From assembly GCA_903896925.1 (NCBI GenBank), contig CAITZM010000121.1:1-64000 (forward strand): a DNA stretch of 64,000 bases. Reading direction: 5' to 3'. Shown here one piece after another: positions 40,931 to 48,659 of this stretch; position 1 is the first letter of the stretch; every line of letters starts with the position of its first letter. Origin of the DNA: an uncultured Lentisphaerota bacterium (GTDB lineage: Bacteria; Verrucomicrobiota; Kiritimatiellia; CAIQIC01). The notes beneath the pieces were generated by a model. The model saw only the letters and a list, made by a program, of their open reading frames with translations, did no database searches and was not told the DNA's origin. Made by a program: the position numbers and the translations under genes.

Positions 40931-40970
40931 CGCAAAGGCACTGCAAAGTTCAGCAGAAGGCGCAAAGCAG
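40931..40970. repeat. Four phased 10-nt words (CGCAAAG type)
   Basis: CGCAAAGGCA, CTGCAAAGTT, CAGCAGAAGG and CGCAAAGCAG follow in exact 10-base register, shortly after the pectate-lyase-fold gene. Confidence 0.65.
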
Positions 40971-41120
40971 AGGCCTCGGAACAACAGGGCTTAATGCGGG
41001 GACCAAGCATGCCTATTGAGCAGATAGTTGGATGCGTAATCCAGGTTGTGCTGCGTAAGTGTCGCCGCTGCACCTTGTCGGAGAAGTAATTTCCCGGGGA
41101 TGGTCAGGCCCGGCTTGGAG

Positions 41121-41186
41121 GGCGGCGTGTCACGCCGCCGTTGGGGTGGGGTTGATGTGCATGGCGGACGGCGCAGCGCGCCGTCC
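41121..41186. repeat. Pair of 9-bp-arm mini-hairpins
   Basis: GGCGGCGTG-T-CACGCCGCC (41121-41139) and GGACGGCGC-AGC-GCGCCGTCC (41166-41186). The first is repeated inverted at 59723-59741 with similar flanks; the second shares both arms with 20369-20389. Confidence 0.75.
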
Positions 41187-41258
41187 CTGCCAGCAGGAAT
41201 TTGTAGCCTCCCGCTTCTGTTGTGCTTGAAGGAGAATTCCAAACTAAACACATAAAGG

Positions 41259-41305
41259 CCTCTGTGAACCTCTGTTTGCCTCTGTGGCCTCTGTGGCCTC
41301 TGTGG
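41259..41305. repeat. Five phased CCTCTGTG words
   Basis: CCTCTGTG-type words start at 41259, 41269, 41279, 41288 and 41297, a 9-10 base period. With the hairpin pair and the CGCAAAG array this fills 40878-41404, where I see no gene. Confidence 0.8.
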
Positions 41306-41404
41306 TTTTTCCTCTTGGTGTTCCTTCGAAACGAAGGACTTTCAATTTGGCGGTGAAATTCTTCCGTCAGTCTTCAGCCTTCGGCCTTCGGTCCCCGCAT
41401 CTGC

Positions 41405-44400
41405 TCAGTGCGCTGTCTTCTTCTCCGCCAAAACCATGCGGGCGTAGTTGGCGTAGAAGCCGCGCGGGTCGTCGGCGTAGGCGTTGAGAATGGCGGCGGC
41501 CTTGCCGTCCTTGTCGCCGAGTCTGTAGAGGGCGCGGGCGAGGTTGATCTCGCGGACGGTCTGCTGCTTTTCCTTCTGGCTGTAGGTGCTCCGGCTGTCG
41601 TAGCCGGGCACGGCCGGGATCGTCGGGGCCATCACCATCGAGTGGCCGGTGATGCCGGGCAGGTCGAGCAGGTTCGCGAGCAGGGGGGCGCAGGCGCGGT
41701 CGCCGATGGCTTCGCAGGCGAGGCCGAGGATGCGGCACTGGGGATTGGTCGGCGCCTTGCCGGCGGCGCACAGCTCCTGACCTCGGGCGAGGATCGCCGG
41801 GACGGCCTTCTTGGAATGGGCGCGGCCCAGGGCGAGGATGTAGGCGCCCATCCGGCTGGTGCCGGGGTCCTTGCCCTCGGCCCACTTGTCGTCCCACGTG
41901 TGTTTCGTGACCCACTCAATGAGTTCGTCTTCGCCGGTGGCGTCGCCAAGCAGCGCGAGCAGGTGGGCATAGACAAGGCTGTTCTCCGTGTCGCGGCCGT
42001 CGCTGAACCGGTCGAGCTCGTGCCATTTCTCCAGCAGGTAGGGCTTGGCGCGCGCGGGGTCGGCGAAGAGCCAGGGCAGATCGTCGTAGCCGATCATGAC
42101 GTTGTGAGCGGCGAGCTGGAGCATGACGTCGGGGATCGGATAGGAGTCGCGCTCGGTCAGGATCGACGCGGGGATGATGCCTTTCTCGACGAGGTGCTGC
42201 TGCAAGGTTTGCACGGGGATGTTGCGCAGCTCGTAGTGGCCGCGCAGGGCGAGGCGCACGGCGTAGGCGGCGGCATAGCCCTGGTTCTGGAGATCGGGCT
42301 GCATGCGCAGGATGCTCATCGCGTCACGCGTGGCGCTGAAGCCGAGGCCGACGACGAGGAGGCCGTCGGTCTTTTGGGGCAGCAGCGCGCGGTAGGGCAC
42401 GTTGGCGTTCATGGTGCCGTGGTTGCGGACACGGATGTTCTTGGTCAGGAAGAAATCGCTGCTCGCGTCGCCGTGCAGGTCGAAGCGGCTCTTGTGCTGC
42501 GTCACGGTGTCCGGATAGGTCCGGCCGGTCAGGTAGTCGAACACGCTGACCTGGTAGACGCCGACGAGGCGGCGGCGCTCGCGGGAATTGACCAGCTGCG
42601 AGACGTCCCAGCCGCTCTCGGTCATGCTGCGCGTGCGCAGGCCGAAGAAGCAGAGGTCGGAGGCGTCGGAGTCATCGACGAACGCATAGTCGTTGTTGTG
42701 GCTGCCCGAGCCGAGGCGGAGCACCGCCATGCCCACGCCCTGGTTGATCAGCTCCTCCGGCAGGTAGAACTCCGTCGGCTCGCCCGCGGCGGCGGCGACG
42801 TCCGCGTTGCCGGTGGCGTCGATCACGGCCTGCGTGCGGATCACGCCGCGCCGGCCGTCGGGCGTCGCGACGACGAGGCCGACGAGCTTGTGCCCCTCGA
42901 GCACCGCGCCCACGGCCATGCTGCCGAACCACAGCTCGCCGCCGCCGTGACGGATCGACGCGCGGTACCACTCGGCCTTCGCCTGCGACTTGACCCGGCC
43001 GGTCTGTGCCACGCCCTCGTCGATCTCCTTGGTGAAGCCGCGCTGGTTGCCGAAGTAATAGCCGCTGATCATGCCCGCGGTCTGGACGCCGCCGAGCTCG
43101 TGGAGCTGCTCGAGAAGGATGGTCTTGAGCCCGTTCTGCACCGCGCCGACGCCTGCCGGGGCACCCGTCGTGCCGCCGCCGACCACGACGCATTCGACCT
43201 CGGCCAGCACCGGCAGCTCGTGCGCGTCGCACGGCACCGAGCCGGAGGCGGTGCAGAACGGCTTGGTCAGCGTGCCCTGCACTTCGCGGACATCCGCGGC
43301 CTGGCCGCCGGTCGTGGCGCGCAGGCGGACGTCGGCGAGCGCCGGCCGCGCCTTCGCGGCGGCCGCTGCCAGCTGGCCGAGCCGCTGGCCGACCTGGATC
43401 GCGTTAGCGGGCTTGATGAGCTGCGCGGCGGTGGTGCGCGAGGCATCGGCCAAGGCGCCGAGCACATAGACGTGTGGCACCTGGGCGGGCTGCAGCGCGC
43501 CCAGTTCGAACGCCGCCGCGCCGGTCCATTCGGCGGTGGCGGGCTTGGCCGACGTGATGTGGTCGGGGGCGACGAAGTGCAGGCGGTCGGCCGCGTCGAG
43601 CTGCAGCGACGTGAATGTCCGGTCGCGCCCGGCCTGTTCCGCCTCGGCGAAGGCGCGCGCCGAGCCCTCGGCGAGCGGCAGTTCCATGACGCACTCGAAC
43701 AGCGCGGGCTTGAGCGTCGTCTTGCTGGAGAGCTGGACCGAGTCCTTGAGCGGTTTCCAGTCGGCGTGCGGCACCACGCGGCAGCCTTTTTCCGGCGCCG
43801 CGCCGGAGACGATCACACGGGAAAAGGTGTAGGTGCCCGCCGGGAACGGCGTCAGCTCCGCGCCCGCCGCACGGGCGAGGTTGGCCCGGTCCGTCGCATC
43901 GATCAGCGTCTTGGCGCGGATCGCCTGCCGGCCGCTGCGGTCGACGATCACCACGCCGGCGAACTGGCCCTGTGCATCCTTGAGCACGTCCGTCGCATAG
44001 GCGCCGGTCAGGAACGGCACACGCGCCTGCAGCAGCGCGGTATCGAGCGCCTTCTTCACGGTCAGCGGGGTCGTGTAAAGCAGGGGAGCCGCGGTCTTCG
44101 GCGGGGCGCCGAACAGCGCGCGCATCAGGTCGCTGGACGCGGCCTCGGCCGGCTCGGCCCAGAGCCGCAGCGTGCCCGCCACGTCCTCGCCGAGGCAGGG
44201 CGAGGCGGTGACGAGGAAGACCTTGGCGCCGCCGCGCGCGGCCGCTTCGGCGGCGGCGACCGCGCCGCAGGTGCCGCCGACCACAACCACATCCACGTCT
44301 TGGATCAGCGGCAGCGTCTTGGCCGGCTCAACCACCCCTGCGCCCCGGAGCGGCAGCGCTCCCAGCTGCGCCAGCATCAAGCCCAACACCACCGTAAATA

Positions 44401-44410
44401 ATTTCTTCAT
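41405..44410 (-). CDS. Exported double FAD-dependent oxidoreductase with helical C-terminus
   Basis: A 1,001-residue secreted protein with a signal peptide (MKKLFTVVLGLMLAQLGALPLRGAG). It holds two FAD-binding units of the FAD_oxidored (PF12831-like) family. The first has VDVVVVGGTCGAVAAAEAAA near 39-58, with GGTCG in place of a strict GxGxxG. The second, near 400-440, has VECVVVGGGTTGAPAGVGAV and then ELGGVQTAGMISGYYFGN. From about 790 onward come helical repeats of HEAT type (HLLALLGDATGEDELIEW and similar). Single-unit relatives occur beside polysaccharide-degrading genes in Bacteroidetes and PVC bacteria, where their substrate is unknown. AGAGGAAACC precedes the start at 44410; an earlier in-frame ATG would put 36 charged residues before the signal peptide. 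Confidence 0.87.
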   Translation of the reverse strand: MKKLFTVVLGLMLAQLGALPLRGAGVVEPAKTLPLIQDVDVVVVGGTCGAVAAAEAAARGGAKVFLVTASPCLGEDVAGTLRLWAEPAEAASSDLMRALFGAPPKTAAPLLYTTPLTVKKALDTALLQARVPFLTGAYATDVLKDAQGQFAGVVIVDRSGRQAIRAKTLIDATDRANLARAAGAELTPFPAGTYTFSRVIVSGAAPEKGCRVVPHADWKPLKDSVQLSSKTTLKPALFECVMELPLAEGSARAFAEAEQAGRDRTFTSLQLDAADRLHFVAPDHITSAKPATAEWTGAAAFELGALQPAQVPHVYVLGALADASRTTAAQLIKPANAIQVGQRLGQLAAAAAKARPALADVRLRATTGGQAADVREVQGTLTKPFCTASGSVPCDAHELPVLAEVECVVVGGGTTGAPAGVGAVQNGLKTILLEQLHELGGVQTAGMISGYYFGNQRGFTKEIDEGVAQTGRVKSQAKAEWYRASIRHGGGELWFGSMAVGAVLEGHKLVGLVVATPDGRRGVIRTQAVIDATGNADVAAAAGEPTEFYLPEELINQGVGMAVLRLGSGSHNNDYAFVDDSDASDLCFFGLRTRSMTESGWDVSQLVNSRERRRLVGVYQVSVFDYLTGRTYPDTVTQHKSRFDLHGDASSDFFLTKNIRVRNHGTMNANVPYRALLPQKTDGLLVVGLGFSATRDAMSILRMQPDLQNQGYAAAYAVRLALRGHYELRNIPVQTLQQHLVEKGIIPASILTERDSYPIPDVMLQLAAHNVMIGYDDLPWLFADPARAKPYLLEKWHELDRFSDGRDTENSLVYAHLLALLGDATGEDELIEWVTKHTWDDKWAEGKDPGTSRMGAYILALGRAHSKKAVPAILARGQELCAAGKAPTNPQCRILGLACEAIGDRACAPLLANLLDLPGITGHSMVMAPTIPAVPGYDSRSTYSQKEKQQTVREINLARALYRLGDKDGKAAAILNAYADDPRGFYANYARMVLAEKKTAH

Positions 44411-44505
44411 AGGTTTCCTCTCGCACGGCCAACGGACCCGCGCCATTTTGCGCGAGCACGGCGGGGAGTCAAACGGTTTGTGGGGCGGAAAAGGAAGAAG
44501 CTCAT

Positions 44506-44532
44506 CCACAGATTGCACGGATTACGCAGATT
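44506..44532. repeat. Three phased 9-nt words (CACAGATT type)
   Basis: CCACAGATT, GCACGGATT, ACGCAGATT in exact 9-base register. This is the reverse-complement version of the array at 45780-45806. Confidence 0.7.
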
Positions 44533-44691
44533 GAAGCGGCAGAAAAGAAGCCACGGACGAGCACGGAAGGAAGGCGAGGCAGAAGAGGATTTTAACGCAA
44601 AGTTGAAAACCCTTCTCTTGGGAGGGCCGCGAAGGTGAGCACCCTTCGACAGGCTCAGGGCAGGAAAGACACAAAGAAGCGTCCCGAGCAA

Positions 44692-44723
44692 GGTAGGGCG
44701 CGCTCGCCGAGCGCGCCGCCAGA
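44692..44723. repeat. Mini-hairpin repeat, copy 1 of an exact 32-nt pair
   Basis: Contains GGCGCGCTC-GCC-GAGCGCGCC. The 32 bases are identical to 57982-58013, 13 kb away. The remainder of 44411-44916 shows no gene I can support. Confidence 0.85.
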
Positions 44724-44916
44724 AAGCCAACACCAACCCAAGGCGGGCAGCGCGCCGCTGCCGTGCGCACCAGGCGCCCGCTCCCAAAGAAATCCGCCGC
44801 TTCCGCGCTGGTGTCCCCGTCCGCCCCGCCGTAGCATCGGCGGCGAGGAGCGCAGGCTCGGGGATATTGGGGCGTAGTTGAATCTTGTTCCATAACACGG
44901 TTGAGCAGGGAGAAGC

Positions 44917-45195
44917 ATGAACGCGGCAAGCAGAATCGGCGTGCGGCTGGCCAAGGTGGCGCTCATCGCGATGGCCTTCTTCGCCTGCTTTGCAGCAACG
45001 CTTCCCGTTGTGACGCTAATGATCCGACTTTTCCCCGCGGCCCCCTTTCTCGTTCAGGTCTTCCCCTTCATCCCCATCATTATGGCGGCAAACCGTTTCG
45101 CGCTCTCTCCTCTGGAATACCATTTGAACGTGAAGAGCTTTCAATACGACCCATGGTATGAACGGAGACGCGCGCGTTCGCTCTCACGCTCGTGA
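44917..45195 (+). CDS. Small membrane protein of unknown function
   Basis: A 92-residue predicted membrane protein, not recognised. It has one or two hydrophobic segments (LAKVALIAMAFFACFAATLPVVTL and APFLVQVFPFIPIIMAANRF) and a basic tail (YERRRARSLSRS). GGGAG lies about five bases before the ATG, which supports translation. Base composition is less GC-rich than the long genes nearby. It stands alone between repeat-rich gaps, with only a possible still smaller membrane peptide downstream. It may be a genuine small gene or the remnant of a longer one. Confidence 0.5.
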   Translation: MNAASRIGVRLAKVALIAMAFFACFAATLPVVTLMIRLFPAAPFLVQVFPFIPIIMAANRFALSPLEYHLNVKSFQYDPWYERRRARSLSRS

Positions 45196-45241
45196 ACCCG
45201 GATGCCATGCGTTCGTACAAGAGGATGAAATAAGGGAACTC

Positions 45242-45391
45242 ATGCCGATCAGCGGAGCTTATCTGGTCGCATGGTGGGCGGTCTTCTGGCTGCTCGTCCC
45301 CAAGGGCTACCCGCTCAGAGCCCTGGCTTTCATTCCGGGTGCAACATCGGAAGCCGCTCCGAGCGCGATCTCCTCGTTGCGTTCTGGTTGA
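45242..45391 (+). CDS. Possible 49-residue membrane peptide
   Basis: A short frame starting MPISGAYLVAWWAVFWLLVPKG, with one strongly hydrophobic helix. TAAGGGA lies a few bases before the ATG, close to a ribosome binding site. It follows the 92-residue membrane protein by 46 bases. Nothing else supports it, and it could be chance or a relic. Confidence 0.3.
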   Translation: MPISGAYLVAWWAVFWLLVPKGYPLRALAFIPGATSEAAPSAISSLRSG

Positions 45392-45655
45392 TGTTCCCGC
45401 GGGAGGTCCGGCCGGGAGCAATTCCGGCAGGTTGTTTTTGGTCGACGTGGTGAGGGTTAGGTTCGGCTGTTTTCGGCGCGGCAACGCCGCGCCCTCCAAA
45501 CAGTTTCTCCGCCCTCCGGAAAGTCGCGCGCTTCGCGTCCTTCGCGGTGCCCGTTTTGTTTTTTAAACTCGCCCGCCCCGCCCACGCAGGGTCTGTGCTC
45601 GTTCCGCTGTAGCTGGGGGCGGCGACCCCGGCCCCGGCGGGATGGGGGCTGGCTG

Positions 45656-45806
45656 GCCGGGATCAACGATCCCGGCTACAGCCTGGTTGCTTCGGCTTGG
45701 GTTTGTGGGTCTGGATGGTCTGCTGTCTTTGGCTTCATCACTGCGTCCGTCCCTGCTTTCCTTATTCTCCTGTCCGGAAAATCTGCGGAATCTGTGCAAT
45801 CTGTGG
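45656..45806. repeat. Mini-hairpin plus three phased 9-nt words
   Basis: GCCGGGATC-AAC-GATCCCGGC (45656-45676) is a 9-3-9 hairpin. AATCTGCGG, AATCTGTGC, AATCTGTGG (45780-45806) repeat with a 9-base period. No gene is seen in 45392-45837. Confidence 0.75.
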
Positions 45807-45837
45807 ATGAAATCCGGGGACGCGGCGGAGGTTTGCG

Positions 45838-45975
45838 TCACTTCAGGCAGAGGACCAGCGAGAACTGGGTGCCGTGCCAGCCGTTCTCGACGCGGTAGAG
45901 GACGCGGTTGAGGCCCTGCTTGAAAGGGACCTTGCAGAAGCCCTTGTCGGCGCGCCAGCTCCTGAGCTGCTTGCA
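45838..45975 (-). pseudogene. C-terminal remnant of a secreted carbohydrate-active enzyme
   Basis: The minus strand encodes CKQLRSWRADKGFC, then KVPFKQGLNRVLYRVENGWH and GTQFSLVLCLK before a stop. The phrase 'F-K-x-G-x-N-x-L-x-x-x-V-x-N-G-x-x-x-x-x-F-S-L' is typical of the last strands of the beta-sandwich that closes many bacterial glycosidases and esterases. Nothing coding precedes it: upstream the frame runs into phased-repeat sequence and the end of the GDSL gene. It is therefore most likely the surviving tail of a deleted gene. The parent family is uncertain. Confidence 0.45.
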
Positions 45976-46030
45976 GCTGATCCTATCCGCTGCGGAATCG
46001 GTGAAATCTGTGGATGCTTTGGCAACCTGT

Positions 46031-47683
46031 TCACTTCGCCGCCGCGTAAACCTCGACCTCGGTGGTGAAGGCGAAGACACGCGGGAACTGGAGGTCTTCC
46101 TCGTAGCGGTCGGTGTAGGTCAGGCGGACGTAGCGGGTCTCAAGGGCGGGAAAGGCGACGGTGGCAGCCGATTCCTTGCGCGGCGCGAACTCGTGGCTGC
46201 CGACCTCGGTGAAGCTCTGGCCGTCGGCGCTGATGGCCACCTTGACGGTCTTGGTGGCGCCGAAGGGTGGGACGCCGAAGACGATCGTGCCGATGCGCGC
46301 GGTTTGTTCGAGGTCGATCGTCACCTGCTTCGGCAGGTCCGGCTTGTCGCCGGTGGCGAAACAGTGCTGGGGCGTCGCGGCCCAACTGCCGTCGGTCAGC
46401 CCGCCGATACCCCAGTTGTATTTGTTTTCGTCGCTGCACGCGTAGTGCTTGCCCTGCGCCAGGTTCGGGCCTTCCGGTGCGGCGCTCAGGGTGAAGGTGC
46501 ATTTGGCCACCGGCATTGCGAGGTTGTGGATCACCTTCTGATAGCCTTCGTCTGCGGCCATCAGCCCGTCCACAATTTCCTGGCTGCCGGCGATATCGGC
46601 CATCGGCAGGCGGACCTGACGCCACGCGGTGTAGTAGCTCTCCTCCTTGCGCTGGATCAAATCATGGAGGCGCTGTGCGGGCGCAAATGCGTTGCCCGGC
46701 ACGCCGATGCCGGCGGCGAGTTCGTCGGCGGCATATTTGCCGGCGTCGGCGCCGTCGAGCGCCAGCTTGTAGTAGCCGGCGGCGAGGCCCTTGACGGTCA
46801 GCTTGCCGGCGGTCATGGCGAGGAAGCCGGAGTCGCGCATGACGGAGAGAGACCCGGTGTCGAACCAGAACGGCATGTGCATCGGGCGCGTGGTCTCGAG
46901 GACCACCTGCGCCGGGTTCTGGCTGACAACGCGCAGGCCGTCGGCCGCGCCGGACTGCAGGTCGATGGCGCCGACCGGCGGCATCGGCTCGGCGCCGAGG
47001 CCCTTCAACATCTCCTGTGCCATGACGAGGTGGCCCGGCGTGCTCGGGTGGACCGAGTCGGGGATCATCGTGAAAGCTGGATTCTTCGCCTTCTGCGCCT
47101 GCTGGAACGCGACCATCGGGTGGAACACATCGGCGTGCGGCAGCGCATATTGCTGCGCCAGTTCCAACGCCGCCTTGGCGAGCGACTCCAGGTTGTCGTT
47201 ATATTTGCATGCGGCGAGCTTCGGCTGGCGGTCGTAGTCCACCGCGCCCGGCGTATAGACCACGACGCGCACACCCTTTGCCTTGAGCGCCTGGATGATC
47301 TGCTCCTCATTGCGCTTGAAGTTGCCCGTGATGCCATCGGCCTGCGCGCAATAGGAGCCATCATTCATACCGAAGAAAAGCGTCACGACCGTTGGCTTGA
47401 GCCCCAGCACATCGCGCTCGAGCCGCTTGAACCCGCCGCCCGCCGTGTCGCCGCTCCAGCCCGCATTGTAGAAATTAATTTTGAGATCGGGATAGCGGCA
47501 CTGGATGTATTGCTGGACGAAGCGCGAGTAGAGCCGCTGCTCGGTGATGCTGTCGCCGTAGATGACGACGCGGTCGTCGGCCTTCAGCACCGGCGCGGCG
47601 TCAACCAAGGAACCCAGCGCGAGCAGGCCGGCGGCGGCGGCCGCGCACCAGGGGCGGGAGGAAGCGTGCGTGTGAATTTTCAT
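46031..47683 (-). CDS. Secreted SGNH/GDSL esterase with C-terminal discoidin-like domain
   Basis: A 550-residue exported esterase. The signal peptide ends near LVDAAP. SGNH blocks are complete: IYGDSITEQR (Ser45), the Gly block NAGWSGDT, FFGMNDG (Asn107) and DSVHPSTPGH (Asp209, His212). Family members remove acetyl or other acyl groups from polysaccharides such as xylan or rhamnogalacturonan. The last 130 residues (NLAQGKHYACSDENKYNW ... LPKQVTIDLEQTARIG ... ARYVRLTYTDRY-like) form an F5/8 type C (discoidin) carbohydrate-binding fold. The region around residues 230-400 links the two and has no assignment. Only 73 bases separate it from the upstream lipoprotein gene, so co-transcription is possible. 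Confidence 0.9.
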   Translation of the reverse strand: MKIHTHASSRPWCAAAAAGLLALGSLVDAAPVLKADDRVVIYGDSITEQRLYSRFVQQYIQCRYPDLKINFYNAGWSGDTAGGGFKRLERDVLGLKPTVVTLFFGMNDGSYCAQADGITGNFKRNEEQIIQALKAKGVRVVVYTPGAVDYDRQPKLAACKYNDNLESLAKAALELAQQYALPHADVFHPMVAFQQAQKAKNPAFTMIPDSVHPSTPGHLVMAQEMLKGLGAEPMPPVGAIDLQSGAADGLRVVSQNPAQVVLETTRPMHMPFWFDTGSLSVMRDSGFLAMTAGKLTVKGLAAGYYKLALDGADAGKYAADELAAGIGVPGNAFAPAQRLHDLIQRKEESYYTAWRQVRLPMADIAGSQEIVDGLMAADEGYQKVIHNLAMPVAKCTFTLSAAPEGPNLAQGKHYACSDENKYNWGIGGLTDGSWAATPQHCFATGDKPDLPKQVTIDLEQTARIGTIVFGVPPFGATKTVKVAISADGQSFTEVGSHEFAPRKESAATVAFPALETRYVRLTYTDRYEEDLQFPRVFAFTTEVEVYAAAK

Positions 47684-47756
47684 GCGCGGATTCTTGCGGG
47701 GCGCGGCGGAGAGTCAAGTGCCGATTTCCCGCGGCGGGCGCCGCCGCCTGCCGGGG

Positions 47757-48437
47757 CTAATCGAGGCACGCGCCGCGCAACGCCTGCAGCGTTTCGTTGC
47801 TGGATGAGCGCAACTCCCTGACCCGGTGGCCCGCGGCATCGGTGCCCTCGATCGTGATCTTGACCGTGGGCGGCAGCCAGTCGAAGTGCAACCCCCTGCC
47901 GGTGAAGTTGGCCCAGTCGGCAGGCTTGTCGTTGACCAGCAGCCTGATGTCGCGCCACGTGCTGAACGGCGGGCCGGGTTTGGCCGAGAGGACGTAGTCC
48001 ACCTCGTAGCGCGCCTGGTGTCGCCCGACGCCGGTGGCGGTATCTACGTCGAAGAAATGGAAGCAATCGAGCGAGCATACGCCAACCCGCGCAACGGCGC
48101 CGGTCAGCTGGGCGTGCTGGCGGGCGCAGACGGCGCCGTTCAACTGCACCTGCAGTTCCTGTTTGGCGGTCTCATAAGCGAGGCCGGCCTGGGGCAGATC
48201 GAAGAGGCGGAAGCCCATCGGCTCCACATCGATCGTGAGGCAGGTCTGCGCCGCCGTCAGTGCGCGCTGCAAGTTCTCCAGCTTGCCGCCCTTGACGTGC
48301 ATGGCGCAGATGATGCAGAACTCCTGGGCCTGGGGTTGCCCCAGTTTGCGCGCGGTCGTTTCCGGCGCTGATGGCTGCGTGGCGCAGCCGGGCAGCAGCA
48401 GGCAGGCTACAACGGACAACATCCTCCTCAACGACAT
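47757..48437 (-). CDS. Lipoprotein of unknown function
   Basis: A 226-residue protein starting MSLRRMLSVVACLLLPGCAT, with a lipobox Cys at residue 18. The mature part holds several cysteines (QEFCIICAMHVKGG, QTCLTI, CARQHAQ, VGVCSLDCFHFF) and ends with a beta-rich segment. The cysteines and CIIC/SLDCFHFF spacing hint at disulphide or metal binding, but no family is recognised. AGAGGT precedes the chosen start at 48437. It is divergent from the giant secreted protein gene, sharing a 222-base intergenic region. Confidence 0.75.
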   Translation of the reverse strand: MSLRRMLSVVACLLLPGCATQPSAPETTARKLGQPQAQEFCIICAMHVKGGKLENLQRALTAAQTCLTIDVEPMGFRLFDLPQAGLAYETAKQELQVQLNGAVCARQHAQLTGAVARVGVCSLDCFHFFDVDTATGVGRHQARYEVDYVLSAKPGPPFSTWRDIRLLVNDKPADWANFTGRGLHFDWLPPTVKITIEGTDAAGHRVRELRSSSNETLQALRGACLD

Positions 48438-48659
48438 AACGTGACCTCTTGACCTCACGGTCATTCTCGCGCAGCGGCCGGCAAGGTCAAGCGAATAGTC
48501 CGTGTATAAAAGGTTTTGAAAAACCGGGCCCTGTGCGCGATGCCTTGGATGGGGCGAAATTCTTTGAAGACTTCGCCCGCGGCAGGCGTATTATACGCGG
48601 CACGGTTCCGGTTGCCCCGCCCTGGGGCTGGCAGCCCTGCCGTGAACAGGAGCTAGGCG

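Noticed and set aside
41259..41305. Short CRISPR-like array
   Set aside because: Word length (8) and period (9-10) are far too short, there are no spacers, and no cas genes are present.
41408..44401. Open frame of 997 codons on the plus strand
   Set aside because: It is the shadow of the double FAD oxidoreductase; Val/Ala/Gly/Arg-rich with no recognisable domain.
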